Shown piece by piece: positions 27,949 through 38,235 of a stretch of DNA of 64,000 nt; the first letter of the stretch is position 1, and each line of letters opens with the position of its first letter. Both the position numbers and the translations under genes were made by a program. This stretch comes from Paraburkholderia terricola. GTDB lineage: Bacteria; Pseudomonadota; Gammaproteobacteria; Burkholderiales; Burkholderiaceae. Where the stretch lies: NCBI RefSeq assembly GCF_900142195.1, contig NZ_FRAB01000001.1:186001-250000 (forward strand). Direction: 5' to 3'. A model generated the notes under the pieces. That model saw only the letters and a list, made by a program, of their open reading frames with translations. It ran no database searches and was not told the DNA's origin.

Positions 27949-28550
27949 ACCTGCTTTTGACCGGTAAGTCCTTGCGGACGGGTTGAGAGGCAGGTTCATG
28001 CGCACGTGGGCGATTGCTCGCGACCTCGTCACGCCCTGTCCTATGTACGAGGAGCTCGTGAGGAACATTCTTGCTCCCCATCGCAAGGCATGTCAATGCT
28101 TGTTCCCGATTTTGCCGCAGTGCGATAGTTTTTTAATTATCGTTTTCCCTGTGTAGCAGATCGCGCTTTTGCGTCATGAATCAACGAGCATGGCCGCAAG
28201 CGAAAAAACCTCCTATGTCGCATGAGTTTATGGGCATTTATCCATTCGCCCGAACCAACTTTCAGCGGCGGATTTGCGCAGTGCGGCGAATTCCGGCAGC
28301 GCAGCAAAAAAGCGCGCCGCGCGTCGGAACAAACCCGCATATGCATGCTGCCAGGGACGGTGGGAGAGCCGCGCAGAGGTCGCTGGCGGCACGGCTTCAT
28401 GATCGTGCTCAACGTCCGAAACGCCATTCGATGCCACGGTTCGCGCCTCAGCAGTTGAATAACCGAGGCGCCTCGCATGCCACGCGTGGACGCGGGACTT
28501 CGGTCGCGTTGCCCTGGCAGCGAGCGTGCCAGTCGCGCTCATGCGCAGGG
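27949..28550. other. 600-base intergenic region upstream of phaC
   Basis: No convincing gene. ORFs here on both strands are short, Arg/Pro-rich and lack binding sites. The AT-rich stretch around 28129-28151 and the promoter at 28067-28096 make this the phaC control region. It also contains the 3' end region of pgeF. Confidence 0.6.
28067..28096 (-). promoter_or_regulatory. Candidate phaC promoter
   Basis: On the minus strand a perfect TTGACA (28091-28096) and AAGAAT (28067-28072) are 18 bases apart, about 120 bases upstream of the phaC ATG, with AT-rich sequence just upstream that could act as an UP element. Confidence 0.55.
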
Positions 28551-29408
28551 CTAGTCGGCGATCGTCTGCGCCTCACCGTCGAGCCAGATGAGCGCCGCCA
28601 TGCGGCCCGTCTCGCGATCGCGGCGATACGAGTAGAAACGTTCGCGTTGCGTGACCGTGCAAAGGTCACCGCCGACGATCCGTGTCACCCCGAGCCGCTG
28701 CAGCCGCAAGCGCGCGAGCGCCGCGAGATCGGCCAGATATTTGCCCGCGTTTTGCGGATGCTCGACGAACGCGTTCGCGGTGGCCTCGCGTTGCGTGCCG
28801 TCGACGCCGTTCATGAAGGCGTCACGCACATCAGGGCCGACCTCGAACGCATCGGGTCCGATCGCCGGACCGAGGTATGCGTGCAATGCACCGGCGTGCA
28901 CACCAGCCAGCTCCGCCACGCGCCGCGCGGTCTGTTCGACGATGCCCGCCGCCAGCCCGCGCCAACCCGCGTGCGCCGCGCCCACCGCGCGCCCCGCTTC
29001 GTCGCACAACAGCACCGGCATGCAATCGGCGACCATGACTACGCAGACCGTGCCCGCGCGATCGGTGACGCTGGCGTCGGCCCGCGTCGGCGTGCCGCTC
29101 GCATGAGCCTGCGCGAGCGCGTCTTCGGCGCGCACGATGTCGGCGCCGTGAATCTGCTGGAGCCACGCGGCCTCGCTGACGCCAACGAGGCGCAGCAGCC
29201 GCTCGCGATTGGCGGCGACCGCGGCCGGATCGTCACCGGATTTCAGGCCCAGATTCAGGCCGCCTGGCTGGTCGGCGCCGTTGCGCCAGCGGCCGAACGG
29301 CGGTCGACTCACGCCGCCGTCGCGCGTGGTGACGAGCGCGCGCACGCGCGGCGACACATTCCATGCGGGTTGCACAACGTCGTCAAAGCTCAGCGCAGGC
29401 AAGCTCAT
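28551..29408 (-). CDS. pgeF: Polyphenol oxidase family / peptidoglycan editing factor
   Basis: 285 residues of the YfiH/PgeF (laccase-domain) family. The copper/zinc-binding motifs are visible: [19 protein letters not shown] with Cys and [14 protein letters not shown]. Members cut the amide bond of wrongly inserted Ser/Gly in peptidoglycan precursors or oxidise phenols. The C-terminus retains the [18 protein letters not shown] motif. It overlaps the end of rluD by four bases, so both come from one mRNA and are probably translationally coupled. Confidence 0.9.
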   Translation of the reverse strand: MSLPALSFDDVVQPAWNVSPRVRALVTTRDGGVSRPPFGRWRNGADQPGGLNLGLKSGDDPAAVAANRERLLRLVGVSEAAWLQQIHGADIVRAEDALAQAHASGTPTRADASVTDRAGTVCVVMVADCMPVLLCDEAGRAVGAAHAGWRGLAAGIVEQTARRVAELAGVHAGALHAYLGPAIGPDAFEVGPDVRDAFMNGVDGTQREATANAFVEHPQNAGKYLADLAALARLRLQRLGVTRIVGGDLCTVTQRERFYSYRRDRETGRMAALIWLDGEAQTIAD

Positions 29409-30667
29409 GCGTGACCGTCCTCGTCGTGTTCGTCGGTGTCGTGATCGAGTTCGCCGTTTTCGTCGGCATCCTCGTCGAGCGACGCTTCATAGCCCTCTTC
29501 CTCATAGTACGTCCCGTCGAATTCGCCTGCATCGTCGCGGCCGAGACCGAGCGCCGCCGACAGCGCCGCCATGTCTTCCGGCACGTCGGCGCGCCACTGC
29601 ATCGTGCGGCCGGTTCGCGGATGAACCAGACCGAGCCGCCATGCATGCAGCGCCTGGCGCGCGAAGCCGTCCGGCAGCGGCGTGACCGAACGCTTGCCGC
29701 GTGCGCGCCCATACACCGGATCGCCGAGCAGCGGATGGCCGATATGCGCGCAATGCACGCGAATCTGATGAGTGCGGCCGGTTTCGAGGTCGCAGTGAAT
29801 CGCGGTAACCGGCTGCCGCTGCCAGATCGCCGTATCGACGCGCCGGAAATGCGTGCGTGCCGGTTTGCCAGATGCGCCCGTCACGACCGCCATGCGCGTG
29901 CGTTCGCGCGGGTCGCGGCCGATCGGCGCGTCGATCGTGCCCTCTTCCGGCATGTTGCCCCACACCAGCGCGAGGTAACGGCGCTTCACCGTGCGCGCCT
30001 GCAACTGGCGCACGAGGTCGGTCTGCGCCTCCAGCGTGCGCGCGACCACCATCAGCCCGGAGGTTTCCTTGTCGAGGCGATGCACGATGCCCGCGCGCGG
30101 CAAGCCCGCGGCCGCGTCGCCATAGCGGTACAAAAGACCATTCAGCAGCGTGCCGCCCCAATTGCCGGCCGCCGGGTGCACCACCATGCCGGCGGGCTTG
30201 TTGATGACCACGAGCGTGTCGTCCTCGTACACGATGTCGAGCGGCACCGGCTCGGGCGTGAACGCGAGTTGCTCGGGCAGCAGATCCGGCACCAGTTCGA
30301 TGGTGGCGCCGAGCGGCACCGGCTGGCGAATCTTCGCCGGCTTGCCGTCGATACGCACCCGCTCGGCTTCGATCCAGCTTTGCAGGCGGTTGCGGGAAAA
30401 CTCGGGAAATACCCGCGCCAGCACCTTGTCGAGGCGTTCGCCGGCCAGTTCGTCCGGCACCACGACGCTGCGCGGCGACTCGTCCGCCACGGGGCTCGCC
30501 ACGGTCGGCACCAAGCTTTGCGCGCCGGCGGCGGCAAGCGCATCGGTGCCCAGATCGTCGTCGAGGGAATCGACGCCCAACGCGTCGGAGGGGTCAGCGC
30601 TTACGCTATAATCTTCGTTGCTATTCCCGGCGCCGGTTGCGGCGCCTGGAGTATTTGAGCGGGTCAT
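29405..30667 (-). CDS. rluD: 23S rRNA pseudouridine synthase
   Basis: 420 residues; isomerises uridines 1911, 1915 and 1917 in helix 69 of 23S rRNA (E. coli numbering). An S4 RNA-binding domain begins near residue 66 ([19 protein letters not shown]). The catalytic Asp is in [16 protein letters not shown]. The N-terminal 65 and C-terminal 50 residues are acidic, low-complexity extensions unlike E. coli RluD. The start at 30667 is weakly supported (AGGTGA 11 bases upstream). It faces bamD with only 38 bases between the two starts. Confidence 0.93.
   Translation of the reverse strand: MTRSNTPGAATGAGNSNEDYSVSADPSDALGVDSLDDDLGTDALAAAGAQSLVPTVASPVADESPRSVVVPDELAGERLDKVLARVFPEFSRNRLQSWIEAERVRIDGKPAKIRQPVPLGATIELVPDLLPEQLAFTPEPVPLDIVYEDDTLVVINKPAGMVVHPAAGNWGGTLLNGLLYRYGDAAAGLPRAGIVHRLDKETSGLMVVARTLEAQTDLVRQLQARTVKRRYLALVWGNMPEEGTIDAPIGRDPRERTRMAVVTGASGKPARTHFRRVDTAIWQRQPVTAIHCDLETGRTHQIRVHCAHIGHPLLGDPVYGRARGKRSVTPLPDGFARQALHAWRLGLVHPRTGRTMQWRADVPEDMAALSAALGLGRDDAGEFDGTYYEEEGYEASLDEDADENGELDHDTDEHDEDGHA
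30607..30612 (+). promoter_or_regulatory. Candidate bamD -10 element inside rluD
   Basis: A perfect TATAAT at 30607-30612, 93 bases before the bamD ATG and inside the 5' coding part of rluD, which runs the other way. No clear -35 is visible. Confidence 0.5.
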
Positions 30668-30705
30668 TGAGTCTGGGTCACCTGGACGTAAAGCTAGACT
30701 GGAAA

Positions 30706-31566
30706 ATGCGAGCCTTGAACACCATCACTAAAGCGGCGATCAATTTGGCGGCCATCAAGAAGGCGGCCCGGAAAGTGGCCGGATACATTGCGTGTGCCGC
30801 GGCGGTCGTCGTTGTCGCGGCTTGTCACGGCCTGCCGGAAAAGACCGACGAAACGGCAACGTGGAACAACAACAAATTATATACGGAGGCGAACGACGCC
30901 TTGACCGGTGGTGACTACGGCAAGTGCGCGAAGTACTTCGAAATGCTCCAGGGCCGCGATCCGTTCGGCCACTTCGCACAGCAAGCACAGATCAACGTTG
31001 CGTATTGCAACTGGAAAGACAACGAAAACGCCGCCGCCGACCAGGCGATCGACCGCTTCATCCAGTTGCACCCGGATCATCCGGACATCGCTTACGCGTA
31101 CTACCTGAAGGGCATGATCCACTTCAACGACGACCTGGGTCTGTTCGGCCGCTTCTCCGGCCAGGACATGAGCGAGCGCGATCCCAAGTCGCTGCGTCAG
31201 TCGTATGACGCGTTCAAGGTCGTCGTGGACCATTATCCGAACAGCAAGTATGCGCCGGACGCCGCGCAACGCATGCGCTATATCGTGAACGCGCTGGCGT
31301 CGCACGAAGTTCACGCGGCGGATTACTACTACCGCCGCGGCGCCTATGTCGCCGCGATCAACCGCGCGCAACTGGCGTTGACGGAATACAAGAACGCACC
31401 GGCTATCGAAGACGCGCTGCACATCATGATGCTCTCGTACCAGAGGTTGAACCAGCCGCAACTGGCCGACGACACCAAACGCATTCTCGCCGGCACCTTC
31501 CCGGACAGCCCGTACATCACGGGCCATGCAAGGCCGGGTAAGGAAAAATCGTGGTGGCAGTTCTAA
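30706..31566 (+). CDS. bamD: Outer-membrane assembly lipoprotein BamD
   Basis: 286 residues. A lipoprotein signal peptide ends in VAAC with the lipidated Cys at residue 40. The mature protein is made of TPR-like helical repeats ([52 protein letters not shown]), the fold of BamD/ComL. It is an essential part of the BAM complex that inserts beta-barrel proteins in the outer membrane. The ATG at 30706 is used; an in-frame TTG is at 30637. A strong terminator follows. In Neisseria the homologue is ComL. Confidence 0.95.
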   Translation: MRALNTITKAAINLAAIKKAARKVAGYIACAAAVVVVAACHGLPEKTDETATWNNNKLYTEANDALTGGDYGKCAKYFEMLQGRDPFGHFAQQAQINVAYCNWKDNENAAADQAIDRFIQLHPDHPDIAYAYYLKGMIHFNDDLGLFGRFSGQDMSERDPKSLRQSYDAFKVVVDHYPNSKYAPDAAQRMRYIVNALASHEVHAADYYYRRGAYVAAINRAQLALTEYKNAPAIEDALHIMMLSYQRLNQPQLADDTKRILAGTFPDSPYITGHARPGKEKSWWQF

Positions 31567-31595
31567 GCCGCACGACACCCGGAATTTAGCGGGAA

Positions 31596-31631
31596 ACAAA
31601 AACGCCACGACTTCGGTCGTGGCGTTTTTGT
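31596..31631. terminator. Bidirectional terminator between bamD and rlmD
   Basis: A perfect 16-bp stem, acaaaaacgccacgac with gtcgtggcgtttttgt, with TTCG loop and T/A runs on both sides. It serves bamD from the left and rlmD from the right. Confidence 0.92.
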
Positions 31632-31692
31632 TTGTGCTGGCGCAAAGACCGCCGCCCGGCTTGCATCCAGCGCGGGCCGGCAACGAACTCGC

Positions 31693-33123
31693 TCAATTCC
31701 GCTCGAACAACGCAATCGACTCCACATGCGACGTGTGCGGGAACATGTTCACCACGCCCGCGCCCACCAGCCGATAGCCGGCTTCATGCACGAGCAGGCC
31801 GGCGTCGCGCGCGAGCGTCGCCGGATTGCACGATACATAGACGATGCGACCCGGCAGCGGCCCATTGCCGCTCTGCGCGATTTCCGCGAGCGCCTTGGCG
31901 ACCGCCAGCGCGCCTTCGCGCGGCGGGTCGACGAGGAACTTGTCGAAGTGGCCGAGCGCGCGCATGTCGTCGGCGGTGACTTCGAACAGATTGCGGCAGG
32001 CGAACGACGTATGCCCCGCCACGCCGTTCAATTCCGCATTGGCGAGCGCACGCGAAGTCAGCACCTCGCTGCCTTCGATACCCACGACTTCCTTCGAAAT
32101 CCGCGCGAGCGGCAGCGTGAAGTTGCCGATTCCGCAGAACAGATCGAGCACGCGGTCGGTACGCGCCGGCGCCAACAGCCGCAGCGCCCGGCTCACCAGC
32201 ACGCGGTTGATCGCGTGATTCACCTGAGTGAAGTCGGTCGGCTTGAACGGCATGCGGATGCCGTATTCCGGCAGCGTGTAGTCGAGCTGCGCGTCGAGCG
32301 GATAAAACGGCGTGACCGTGTCCGGCCCCTTCGGCTGCAGCCACCACTGCACCTTGTGCTCGTCGGCGAAATCGCGCAGCACCTGTTCGTCCGCGGCGGT
32401 GAGCGGCTCGAGATTGCGCAGTACCAGCGCGGTGACCGATGAGCCGACCGCGACCTCGATCTGCGGCATGCGGTCGTAGATGGACAGCTTGCGGACCATG
32501 AAGCGCAGCGGCATGAGCATGGCGGAGACGTGCGGCGGCAGCACCTCGCAGGTCTTCATGTCGGCGATGTAGCTGCTCTTCTTCTCGTGAAAACCGATGC
32601 GCATGCCGCCTTTTTCCGGCAGATAACGCACGGCCAGACGCGCGCGATAGCGATAACCCCAGGACGGTCCGTGAATCGGCCGGAACACCGTTTCCGGGCG
32701 CACCTTCGCGAGATGTTGAAGATTGTCCTCGAGCACGCGCTGCTTGACGGCGATCTGGGCGCGAATATCCAGATGCTGCATCGAACAGCCGCCGCAGATA
32801 TCGAAGTAGCGGCATTTCGGCGTCGTGCGGATCACGCTTTCGCGGAACACCTGCACCACTTCCGCCTGCTCGAACTTCGGCTTGCTGCGATGCGTGGCAT
32901 AGCTGACGCGTTCGCCGGGCAACGCGCCTTCGACGAAAATCACCTTGCCGGGCGTGCCGTCCTCGCTTTCGACGCGGCCGACGCCGCGCGCTTCCATATC
33001 GAGCGAGACGATTTCGATGATCGGCTCGTGACCGGTAATGACGGGCGCCGGCGCCGAAGCGGGGGCCTTGTGGTACTTGGACGGGCGCTTGGGCGAGCGA
33101 CGATGGGGGGCAGTTCGGGACAC
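31693..33123 (-). CDS. rlmD: 23S rRNA (uracil-1939 C5)-methyltransferase
   Basis: 476 residues. A TRAM domain starts near residue 30 ([16 protein letters not shown]), Fe-S cluster Cys lie in [16 protein letters not shown], the SAM domain has [17 protein letters not shown], and the nucleophilic Cys is in [11 protein letters not shown]. The start is GTG at 33123 ([10 protein letters not shown]), with AGGAAG 6 bases upstream. An ATG at 33327 is in frame but would overlap the exonuclease gene by 34 bases and adds a noncoding-looking Arg/Pro-rich leader. Confidence 0.92.
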   Translation of the reverse strand: MSRTAPHRRSPKRPSKYHKAPASAPAPVITGHEPIIEIVSLDMEARGVGRVESEDGTPGKVIFVEGALPGERVSYATHRSKPKFEQAEVVQVFRESVIRTTPKCRYFDICGGCSMQHLDIRAQIAVKQRVLEDNLQHLAKVRPETVFRPIHGPSWGYRYRARLAVRYLPEKGGMRIGFHEKKSSYIADMKTCEVLPPHVSAMLMPLRFMVRKLSIYDRMPQIEVAVGSSVTALVLRNLEPLTAADEQVLRDFADEHKVQWWLQPKGPDTVTPFYPLDAQLDYTLPEYGIRMPFKPTDFTQVNHAINRVLVSRALRLLAPARTDRVLDLFCGIGNFTLPLARISKEVVGIEGSEVLTSRALANAELNGVAGHTSFACRNLFEVTADDMRALGHFDKFLVDPPREGALAVAKALAEIAQSGNGPLPGRIVYVSCNPATLARDAGLLVHEAGYRLVGAGVVNMFPHTSHVESIALFERN

Positions 33124-33293
33124 CTGCGACTTCCTGACAAACTTTGGGGAAAGGCGAGATTGTAGACGAAGCGCCGCGGTTGCCAACCGCGGTTGCGGCG
33201 GCCCGGCACGGCAAGGACGGGCATGACGCGCGCCAGGCGCTTCTATTGTGATTAGCGTGCGCCGAACCGCTTCGTCACCTGCCCGAAAGCGGA

Positions 33294-34070
33294 TTACTGT
33301 TCGAATGCCGCCAGATACTCGGCCCATTGCGGCGCCGTTTCCAGCGCCAGCGCATTTTTGACCAGATTGATTTCGTCAGCATACTCTTCAGCCGAAAACG
33401 CGCCGCGAATCAACTGGAAGCGGCAATAGAGCAAGTACGTATTGACGACGTCGGTCTCGCAATAATTACGGATTTCCTCGACGCGGCCTTGCTGGTACGC
33501 ATGCCACACCTGGCTGCCGTCCATGCCCATCTTGCCGGGGAAGCCGCACATCTTGGCGAGCGCGTCGAGCGGTGCGTTGGCGCGCGCCTGATACATCGCG
33601 AGCACGTCCATCAGATCCGTGTGGCGCGCGTGGTAGCGGCTGATGTAGTTGTTCCACTTGAACTCGCGGTCGTCCTCGCCGAGATCCCAGAAACGGTAGG
33701 CGGGAATACCGTTCACGAGCGCCCGGTAATTCAGCACCGGCAAGTCGAACCCGCCGCCGTTCCACGACACGAGTTGCGGCGTGTACTTCTCGATCACGCG
33801 ATAAAACGACTGCACCAGCGCCGCCTCGCCGTCCGCGAGCGTACCGAGCGAGCGCACCCGGAAACCGTTGTTGTCGCGGAACACGCAGGAAATCGCCGCG
33901 ATCCTTTGCAGATGATGCGGCAGGAAATCGCTGCCGGTCTTTTCGCGGCGCGCGGCGAACGCGTGCTCGGCGACTTCGGCGTCGCTCATCGTGGCGGGCA
34001 GATCTTCGAGGCGGCGGATGCCGGCGACATCGGGAATCGTCTCGATGTCGAAAACAAGAATCGGTGTCAT
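33294..34070 (-). CDS. PolB-related 3'-5' exonuclease
   Basis: 258 residues. The exonuclease motifs are visible: [40 protein letters not shown]. This is the predicted 3'-5' exonuclease family related to the exonuclease domain of DNA polymerase B (DNA_pol_B_exo2 type), without a polymerase domain. It starts only 4 bases after the rpoS stop and is thus probably in the same transcript as rpoS, which would raise its expression in stationary phase. Substrate unknown. Confidence 0.88.
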   Translation of the reverse strand: MTPILVFDIETIPDVAGIRRLEDLPATMSDAEVAEHAFAARREKTGSDFLPHHLQRIAAISCVFRDNNGFRVRSLGTLADGEAALVQSFYRVIEKYTPQLVSWNGGGFDLPVLNYRALVNGIPAYRFWDLGEDDREFKWNNYISRYHARHTDLMDVLAMYQARANAPLDALAKMCGFPGKMGMDGSQVWHAYQQGRVEEIRNYCETDVVNTYLLYCRFQLIRGAFSAEEYADEINLVKNALALETAPQWAEYLAAFEQ

Positions 34071-34074
34071 CAGG

Positions 34075-35157
34075 TTAGAGAACGGCGTCCTTGCGAACGC
34101 CGTTGGAGGCGAAGAAGCGCTTTAACCGCACGAGCGCTTCCTGTTGGATCTGGCGCACACGTTCGCGCGTGAGGCCCATTTCGTCGGCCAGTTCCTCGAG
34201 CGTGGCGGGTTCGATGTGATTGAGCCCGAAGCGGCGCTCGATCACATGACGATGCTTGTCCGACAAGCGCGCGAGCCATGCGCGCGTGAGGGTTTCCAGT
34301 TCGCGATGCTGCACTTCGGCGTCCGGCGACTGGCTTTGGTCGTCGGACAGCAGATCGAGCAGGCTGCTCGCCGGATCGAGGTCGAGCGGCGCATCCAGCG
34401 ACGCGGTGTGCTCGTTGAGCGCGAGAATGTCGGTGACTTCGTCGGTGGTTTTGCCGGTCAGATAGGCAATGTCGTCGATGCTGGCGTCGCGGCGCTCGGC
34501 CGCCTCGCCCGAATTCATCGAATTCTTTTCGAGATGGCGCTTGGCGCGCAGCACCTGATTGAGTTCACGAATCACGTGAACCGGCAAACGCACGGTGCGC
34601 GCCTGGTTCATGATCGCGCGCTCGATGCTCTGACGGATCCACCACGTGGCGTAAGTGGAAAATCGGAAGCCGCGCGTGGGGTCGAATTTCTCGATGGCGT
34701 GCATCAAGCCGAGGTTGCCCTCTTCGATCAGATCGAGCAGCGGCACGCCGCGGTTCAGATAACCCTTCGCAATGCTGACGACGAGCCGCAAATTGCGCTC
34801 GATCATCACTTGCCGGGCGTCGAACTCGCCCGCCTTCGCGAGCCGCGAATACTTCTGCTCTTCCTCGACGGTGAGGAGCGGCTTGACGCTGATCCGGTTC
34901 AGGTAATGCTGGATCGTGTCGGCCGTCAACTCGGCTTGCAGGAGCGCGCGGAAATCGTCGGCGTCGGGCACGACCTCGCTCGCACCTTCGCGGGCGTCGA
35001 CGGCTTCCTCCGCGCCGCCCTGGCGATCGTCGAGTTCGCGCTCTTCCGCGATCTCGTCTTCCGCTTCCGAAGCGCTGCTTTCCTCCACCGAAGCGGACGT
35101 GGCACGGCTGATCGTCTCAGATTCGGCTTGCGGCAGGCGGCGCTTCGATTTCGGCAT
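34075..35157 (-). CDS. rpoS: Stationary-phase sigma factor
   Basis: 360 residues. Region 1.2 begins near ADTIQHYLNRI; region 2 has IEEGNLGLMHAIEKFDPTRGFRFSTYATWWIRQSIERA, split between core-binding and -10 recognition, region 3 has RELNQVLRAK, and region 4 has LTRERVRQIQQEALVRLKR for -35 recognition. The N-terminal 75 residues are acidic and Ser/Ala-rich (region 1.1-like), longer than in E. coli (330 residues). It lies right after nlpD, the conserved order; its main promoter in enterobacteria is inside nlpD, but that was not verified here. Confidence 0.95.
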   Translation of the reverse strand: MPKSKRRLPQAESETISRATSASVEESSASEAEDEIAEERELDDRQGGAEEAVDAREGASEVVPDADDFRALLQAELTADTIQHYLNRISVKPLLTVEEEQKYSRLAKAGEFDARQVMIERNLRLVVSIAKGYLNRGVPLLDLIEEGNLGLMHAIEKFDPTRGFRFSTYATWWIRQSIERAIMNQARTVRLPVHVIRELNQVLRAKRHLEKNSMNSGEAAERRDASIDDIAYLTGKTTDEVTDILALNEHTASLDAPLDLDPASSLLDLLSDDQSQSPDAEVQHRELETLTRAWLARLSDKHRHVIERRFGLNHIEPATLEELADEMGLTRERVRQIQQEALVRLKRFFASNGVRKDAVL

Positions 35158-35169
35158 GGTCGTATCGCT

Positions 35170-36093
35170 CTATTGCGGCGGCAAATACTTCAGTGGGTCG
35201 ACCGGCTTACCCTGCCGGCGAACTTCGAAATGCAACATCACACGGTCGGAATCGCTATTCCCCATCTCAGCGATCTTCTGCCCCTTCGTCACCGCGTCCC
35301 CCTCTTTTACCATCAAAGAGCGGTTGTGTGCATATGCGGTGAGATAAGTTGCGTCATGCTTGATGATAATGAGATTGCCGTAACCACGCAGCCCATTTCC
35401 TGCATAAACCACACGTCCGTCCGCCGATGCCTTGACAGCGTCGCCGGCAGCGCCGCCGATGTTGACGCCCTTGTTGGTCGAATCGTTGAACGTGCCGAGG
35501 AGCGGCCCGCGCACCGGCCAGGAGAATGCGACGTTGCCGCTTGCGCCGGCCGTCGAGTCGCTGGCCGCGCCGGGCGTGGCCGGCGGCGTGAGCGCCGCGT
35601 TATTCGCGCTGGAACCATAGATCGGCGGCGCCGCGGCAGCGCTCGACGGCGGCGTGCTGCTGAGCGGCGCGGTCTGCACGGCGCCGCTGTTGCCGATCGG
35701 CGCGGTGGCAACGCCCGGCGTCAAGGCCGCGGTATTCGCACCAGGCGGCACCACGCGCAGCAACTGATCGACTTCGATCTGATTCGGGTTGGTGAGATTG
35801 TTCCACGCCGAAATATCGCGGTAGTTCTGACCGTTCTCCAGCGCGATCCGGTACAGCGTATCGCCAGGCTTCACGCGGTAGTAACCCGGAGGCGGCGGAC
35901 CGAGCGGCACGGCCGGCTGCGCTGCCTGCGTGCCGAGCACGCCGCCACCGGAGCGGTCGACGACCGGCGCCTGATCGAGCCGGGATGCACAGGCCGTCAT
36001 CAACAGGGACAAGGCGAGCACGCACACGCTACGCTGGGTTACGGTCATGGGGACATTCAGTGTGGTTCTTTGCATCGCGCGCAACATACTCAT
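35170..36093 (-). CDS. nlpD: Lipoprotein NlpD, divisome amidase activator
   Basis: About 307 residues. A lipoprotein signal ends in LMTAC; a LysM domain follows (YRVKPGDTLYRIALENGQ) for peptidoglycan binding, then a Pro/Ala linker and a C-terminal LytM/M23 domain. The LytM metal ligands are degenerate: the first position reads NKGVNIGG instead of HxGxD, so it is expected to activate cell-wall amidases rather than cut peptidoglycan. The start is uncertain: ATG at 36093 gives a 5-base gap to pcm; a TTG at 36102 overlaps the pcm stop. Confidence 0.9.
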   Translation of the reverse strand: MSMLRAMQRTTLNVPMTVTQRSVCVLALSLLMTACASRLDQAPVVDRSGGGVLGTQAAQPAVPLGPPPPGYYRVKPGDTLYRIALENGQNYRDISAWNNLTNPNQIEVDQLLRVVPPGANTAALTPGVATAPIGNSGAVQTAPLSSTPPSSAAAAPPIYGSSANNAALTPPATPGAASDSTAGASGNVAFSWPVRGPLLGTFNDSTNKGVNIGGAAGDAVKASADGRVVYAGNGLRGYGNLIIIKHDATYLTAYAHNRSLMVKEGDAVTKGQKIAEMGNSDSDRVMLHFEVRRQGKPVDPLKYLPPQ

Positions 36094-36098
36094 CGGTG

Positions 36099-37232
36099 TC
36101 AAATCACTCCGGATTTTAAGGGTACAAAGAAAACGCGATCAAGCCGCGACTCGCGCCACTGCGCGGGTCCGAGGCGCTCGACGAGAGTCAGCACCTGGCT
36201 GTGCCCCTCCTGCGAGCCGACCGGCGCGACCAGACGGCCGCCGATCGCGAGTTGTTCAAGCAAGGCCTGCGGTACGTCGAGTCCCGCCGCCGCGATCACG
36301 ATCGCGTCGAACGGCGCCGCCGACGGCAAGCCCAATCGTCCGTCGCCGTAGTGCAGCCGAATGTTCGGAATGCGCAGCGGACGCAAGTTTATCTTCGCGC
36401 GCTCGGACAACGGCTTGATGCGCTCGATCGAATACACCTCGCGCGCGACCTGGCTCAGCACCGCCGCCTGATAGCCGCAACCAGTGCCGATTTCCAGCAC
36501 GTTGTTCAACGCGCGGCCGGCTGCCGCGAGTTCGATCATGCGCGCGACGACCGAGGGCTTCGAGATGGTCTGATGGTGGCCGATCGGCAGCGCGGCATCT
36601 TCATACGCCTGGGCCGCGAGCCCCGGATCGACGAACATGTGGCGCGGCACCACCGACATCGCGTTCAACACGCGCGGATGGGTGACCCCGTTCGCTCGCA
36701 GGCGTTCGACCATCCGTTCGCGAACCCGTTCCGAAGTCAGCGCCAGGGCGCCGTTCAGGGCGACGCTCGGCGCGGCGGCGCGGTCGCTGAGTTTGGCGGC
36801 GGGCTTACTCGACGGCGCGCCGTTGGGCGCGGTGCGCGGTGCGAGGATTTGCGCGGCGGCTTTCGCCAGGGGTTTGGGTTGCGATTGAAGCTGCGGCTTG
36901 GACTGAGGTTTGACCGCGGTGTGGGCCGGCCCCCTTGCTTGAGGCTGAGCTGGCGGCCTGGCCTGCGCCTTGACCTCCGACTTCGCCTGGGCCGGAGCTT
37001 GCGCCTCGGGCGTCCTGGCTTGAACTGGCTTGGCCTGAACCGGCTTGGTGTGAGCGCCTTTCACCGACGAAGCGGATGACGCGTTTTTCGCCGACGGCTT
37101 GCGAGCGTTGAGCGCCGCGCTCGCGGCGAATGCCGCCGCGCGGATTTCTCCCGGACGGCCTTCGGGCCGGCGCGGTTCGCGCACCAGGTCCTCGAGGCCG
37201 AGCGGAAAGCGCTTCGCGCGCTCGTTCGTCAT
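36099..37232 (-). CDS. pcm: Protein-L-isoaspartate O-methyltransferase, with long N-terminal extension
   Basis: 377 residues. The C-terminal ~210 residues are a complete Pcm: [19 protein letters not shown], the substrate motif [11 protein letters not shown], and the SAM motif [14 protein letters not shown]. The first ~165 residues are Pro/Ala/Lys/Gln-rich and repetitive ([17 protein letters not shown]), not in E. coli Pcm (208 residues). The family repairs isoaspartyl damage in aged proteins. It overlaps the end of surE by 4 bases (37229-37232). Confidence 0.92.
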   Translation of the reverse strand: MTNERAKRFPLGLEDLVREPRRPEGRPGEIRAAAFAASAALNARKPSAKNASSASSVKGAHTKPVQAKPVQARTPEAQAPAQAKSEVKAQARPPAQPQARGPAHTAVKPQSKPQLQSQPKPLAKAAAQILAPRTAPNGAPSSKPAAKLSDRAAAPSVALNGALALTSERVRERMVERLRANGVTHPRVLNAMSVVPRHMFVDPGLAAQAYEDAALPIGHHQTISKPSVVARMIELAAAGRALNNVLEIGTGCGYQAAVLSQVAREVYSIERIKPLSERAKINLRPLRIPNIRLHYGDGRLGLPSAAPFDAIVIAAAGLDVPQALLEQLAIGGRLVAPVGSQEGHSQVLTLVERLGPAQWRESRLDRVFFVPLKSGVI

Positions 37233-37987
37233 GAAGCGCTGCTGCCGGCGCGCGCCCAGTCGCGCGCGGCGGGCAGCATTTGCGTGTGGGTCAGATCGAG
37301 CTGCAACGGCGTGATCGACACATGGCCGTTGGCGACCGCATGAAAATCCGTGCCTTCGCTCGCGTCGCGCGCGCTGCCCGACGGCCCGATCCAGTAGATC
37401 GGCTCGCCGCGCGGGTTGGTCTGGCGGATCACCGGCTGCGACGGATGCCGCTTGCCCAGACGCGTGATCTGCCAGTCACGCAATTGCTCATACGGCAGAT
37501 TCGGAATGTTGACGTTCAACAGCGGATGCCCCGGCAGCGGCTGCGCGAGGTAATGCGCGACGATCTCGGCGGCGACGCGCACCGCGTCTTCGAGATGCAC
37601 CCAGTCCTTGTCGACCAGCGAGAACGCGATGGCCGGCACGCCGAACATGATGCCCTCGGTGGCGGCGGCGACGGTGCCCGAATAAAGCGTGTCCTCGCCC
37701 ATGTTCTGGCCGTTGTTGATGCCCGAAACGACGAGGTCCGGCGTATGGTCGAGCATGCCCGTGAGCGCAATATGCACCGAGTCCGTAGGCGTGCCGTTCA
37801 CGTAGTAAAAACCGTTCGCCGAACGCAGCACCGAGAGCGGGCGTGACAGCGTCAAGGAATTCGACGCGCCGCTGCAGTTCTGTTCGGGGGCCATCACGGT
37901 GACATCCGCGATCGGCTTGAGCGCTTCATGAAGCGCGGCAAGACCAGGCGCCAGATAACCGTCGTCATTGCTGAGTAGGATTCGCAT
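37229..37987 (-). CDS. surE: 5'/3'-nucleotidase, stationary-phase survival protein SurE
   Basis: 252 residues, the usual length. The metal-binding N-terminus is [15 protein letters not shown] with the Asp pair; [11 protein letters not shown] and [20 protein letters not shown] complete the signature. SurE removes phosphate from nucleotides and polyphosphate under stress. It is the first gene of surE-pcm-nlpD-rpoS. The ATG at 37987 is chosen since the extra 19 upstream residues are not conserved in the family. Confidence 0.95.
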   Translation of the reverse strand: MRILLSNDDGYLAPGLAALHEALKPIADVTVMAPEQNCSGASNSLTLSRPLSVLRSANGFYYVNGTPTDSVHIALTGMLDHTPDLVVSGINNGQNMGEDTLYSGTVAAATEGIMFGVPAIAFSLVDKDWVHLEDAVRVAAEIVAHYLAQPLPGHPLLNVNIPNLPYEQLRDWQITRLGKRHPSQPVIRQTNPRGEPIYWIGPSGSARDASEGTDFHAVANGHVSITPLQLDLTHTQMLPAARDWARAGSSAS

Positions 37988-38235
37988 GCGGCGATTGTAA
38001 CCGAGGAAAGAAGACGCGCGAACGACACCGCGCCCGGTCTGCAATGCACGGGCGGATTGTCCGGGGTGGGCGGTCTCGGGTCGGGTTTAAACCAGGTTTG
38101 AGCCGGCTCGGATCGCGTTGCGAGCGCGTGCGCGGCGCCACAACCGTACGGTCGTGCGGATTGTTTTACACTCGATAGGATTGCAACGCCCCGAAGCAAG
38201 TCCCCGTGCGGGACGCTGATCGATACGGAGACACG

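Noticed and set aside
28137..28478. 113-aa minus frame upstream of phaC
   Set aside because: Cys/Arg/Pro-rich, no binding site, no recognisable family; treated as intergenic.
33123..33327. rlmD start at the upstream ATG (33327)
   Set aside because: It would overlap the exonuclease gene and add 68 Arg/Pro-rich residues; the GTG at 33123 has a strong Shine-Dalgarno.
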